A stretch of DNA of 64,000 bases, from contig JAGMWU010000041.1 of the NCBI GenBank assembly GCA_018697195.1, forward strand, positions 114,754 through 178,753, given 5' to 3'. The position numbers and the translations under genes were made by a program. The notes under the pieces were generated by a model. It searched no databases. It was not told where the DNA came from and worked only from the letters and a program-made list of their open reading frames with translations. Positions 63,074 to 64,000 of the stretch are shown here, one piece after another. This stretch comes from Certhia americana. Taxonomy: Eukaryota > Chordata > Aves > Passeriformes > Certhiidae. The first letter of the stretch is position 1, and every line of letters begins with the position of its first letter.

Positions 63074-64000
63074 AAAATTCCCTGATGGGGCAGCCCCTCC
63101 TCGGCACCAGCTGCCTACTCACACCAGTGCCTGCACCCACCACACTCCAGAATTGACAGAGATGCCCGGGATGCTGGAGGGACTGGGGCACCAGAGCCCC
63201 CAGTACATGGCAAACCCTTCCTCTACAGAGACATGCAATGCCAACACCACCGACTTGCAGGGGAGTGAGACCTGGGTCAGCCAGTCACCTCCTGATGCTC
63301 CCATACCAATTTGGCCTCTCCAGGAAGGTCTCCCCAGGTCCAACCGTATCAAAGGGGCTTCAAATGGAGGGATGAAATAGAGGAAGGTAACTCTTCAAGC
63401 AAAACTGAGACGAAGAGTTCAAGCAGTAGAACTCATAGCTGCCTAAATATTTTAGTAAATAAAGATGGATCCAAAACCTCCTTCCACTCCCAGAAATGCA
63501 AGGCCATCATTTCACTGTGGTGTAACTAACTTTGGCTTTGGCCTCGCACACATCTGGTTCAAATTAGCACCTGCATACCTCGGTTATTAAATAAAAACCA
63601 GCCCTCTCCACATGACCTGCAGAGTCCTTGTGCACAAGAACTTTATCCAACGCCATCACGTCTTCCCTTATCAGATGTGTGTGGTATGACACAATGAACA
63701 CAGTGCTGCAGCACAACTGGCACCAGTTCAATTCCCAAGCATCAGGTCACGTTTCCCATCACGCTGTTTTAACACAAACACTACAGGCTTGGTGGCTAAT
63801 GGACAGAGCCCTGGAATTTTACCTCAGATCCTCCATATTTAACCTAAGGCTGATGAACTAAATGCAATCTCTAGGGAAAAATGCATCTTTCAAAAACATT
63901 GTTTGCAGCATGTGGCTGATCCAAGAAGTATGCACCAGCCATTTCCATCTTGATTTGTTGCACCCAGCCTCCAGTGTCTGCTATGCAAGCTGGATTACTA

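Larger units (their letters stand above)
49861..64000. other. Intergenic region, right end
   Basis: No exon recognised. I looked on the minus strand for motifs of CFAP299, the expected next gene (FYNW, SPNYQVIA, NPEGLLF, LNVDPK, GYIDYAH), and found none. Holds short hairpins at 51072-51091 (CCTGACAC arms) and 57721-57740 (CACCTGCA arms with opposed E-box halves), A-rich tracts at 54361-54373 and 58729-58758, an AT repeat at 63043, and GC-rich stretches at 55600-55990 and 56160-56470. Confidence 0.55.

Noticed and set aside
49861..64000. CFAP299 last exons expected on the minus strand
   Set aside because: I looked for FYNW, SPNYQVIA, NPEGLLF, LNVDPK and GYIDYAH coding signatures by eye and found none. 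A translated search could still reveal a diverged or short exon.

Overview
The window is vertebrate nuclear DNA, most likely from a bird. Three things point to this: a multi-exon vertebrate gene with canonical splice sites, a CR1 LINE remnant (the dominant interspersed repeat of birds and other sauropsids) with no mammalian SINEs, and a very GC-rich first exon inside a CpG island. The species cannot be named from the sequence.

One protein-coding gene can be supported: BMP3 (bone morphogenetic protein 3, osteogenin), complete on the minus strand in three coding exons: 14102-13775, 6904-5997 and 4111-3920. Joined, they encode 475 residues, close to the 472 I recall for human BMP3. The protein has a signal peptide, a long prodomain with two basic processing sites, and a 110-residue cystine-knot ligand domain with all seven expected cysteines.

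Layout. 1-1980: non-coding 3' flank, with purine-rich and poly-A sequence. 1981-2570: a CpG island without a gene. About 2360-3919: probable BMP3 3' UTR, carrying an antisense-lying CR1 fragment near 2940-3150. 3920-14102: BMP3, with introns of 1885 and 6870 bp. 13630-14610: CpG-island promoter and first exon, with an unusual purine/pyrimidine tract just upstream of the start codon. 14710-64000: about 49 kb in which I recognise no exon. It contains scattered microsatellites, several perfect short palindromes, a few GC-rich patches, and one compact CpG island at 49490-49860 that no recognised gene explains.

In mammals BMP3 lies between PRKG2 (tail to tail with it) and CFAP299 then FGF5. With BMP3 on the minus strand here, PRKG2 should lie to the left of the window and CFAP299 to the right. 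I looked for characteristic CFAP299 motifs on the minus strand and for the PRKG2 C-terminus at the left edge and found neither, so the long right-hand stretch is best read as the BMP3 upstream intergenic and regulatory domain. No new multi-gene system is visible. The most useful leads are the two unexplained CpG islands and the possible upstream non-coding exon of BMP3.
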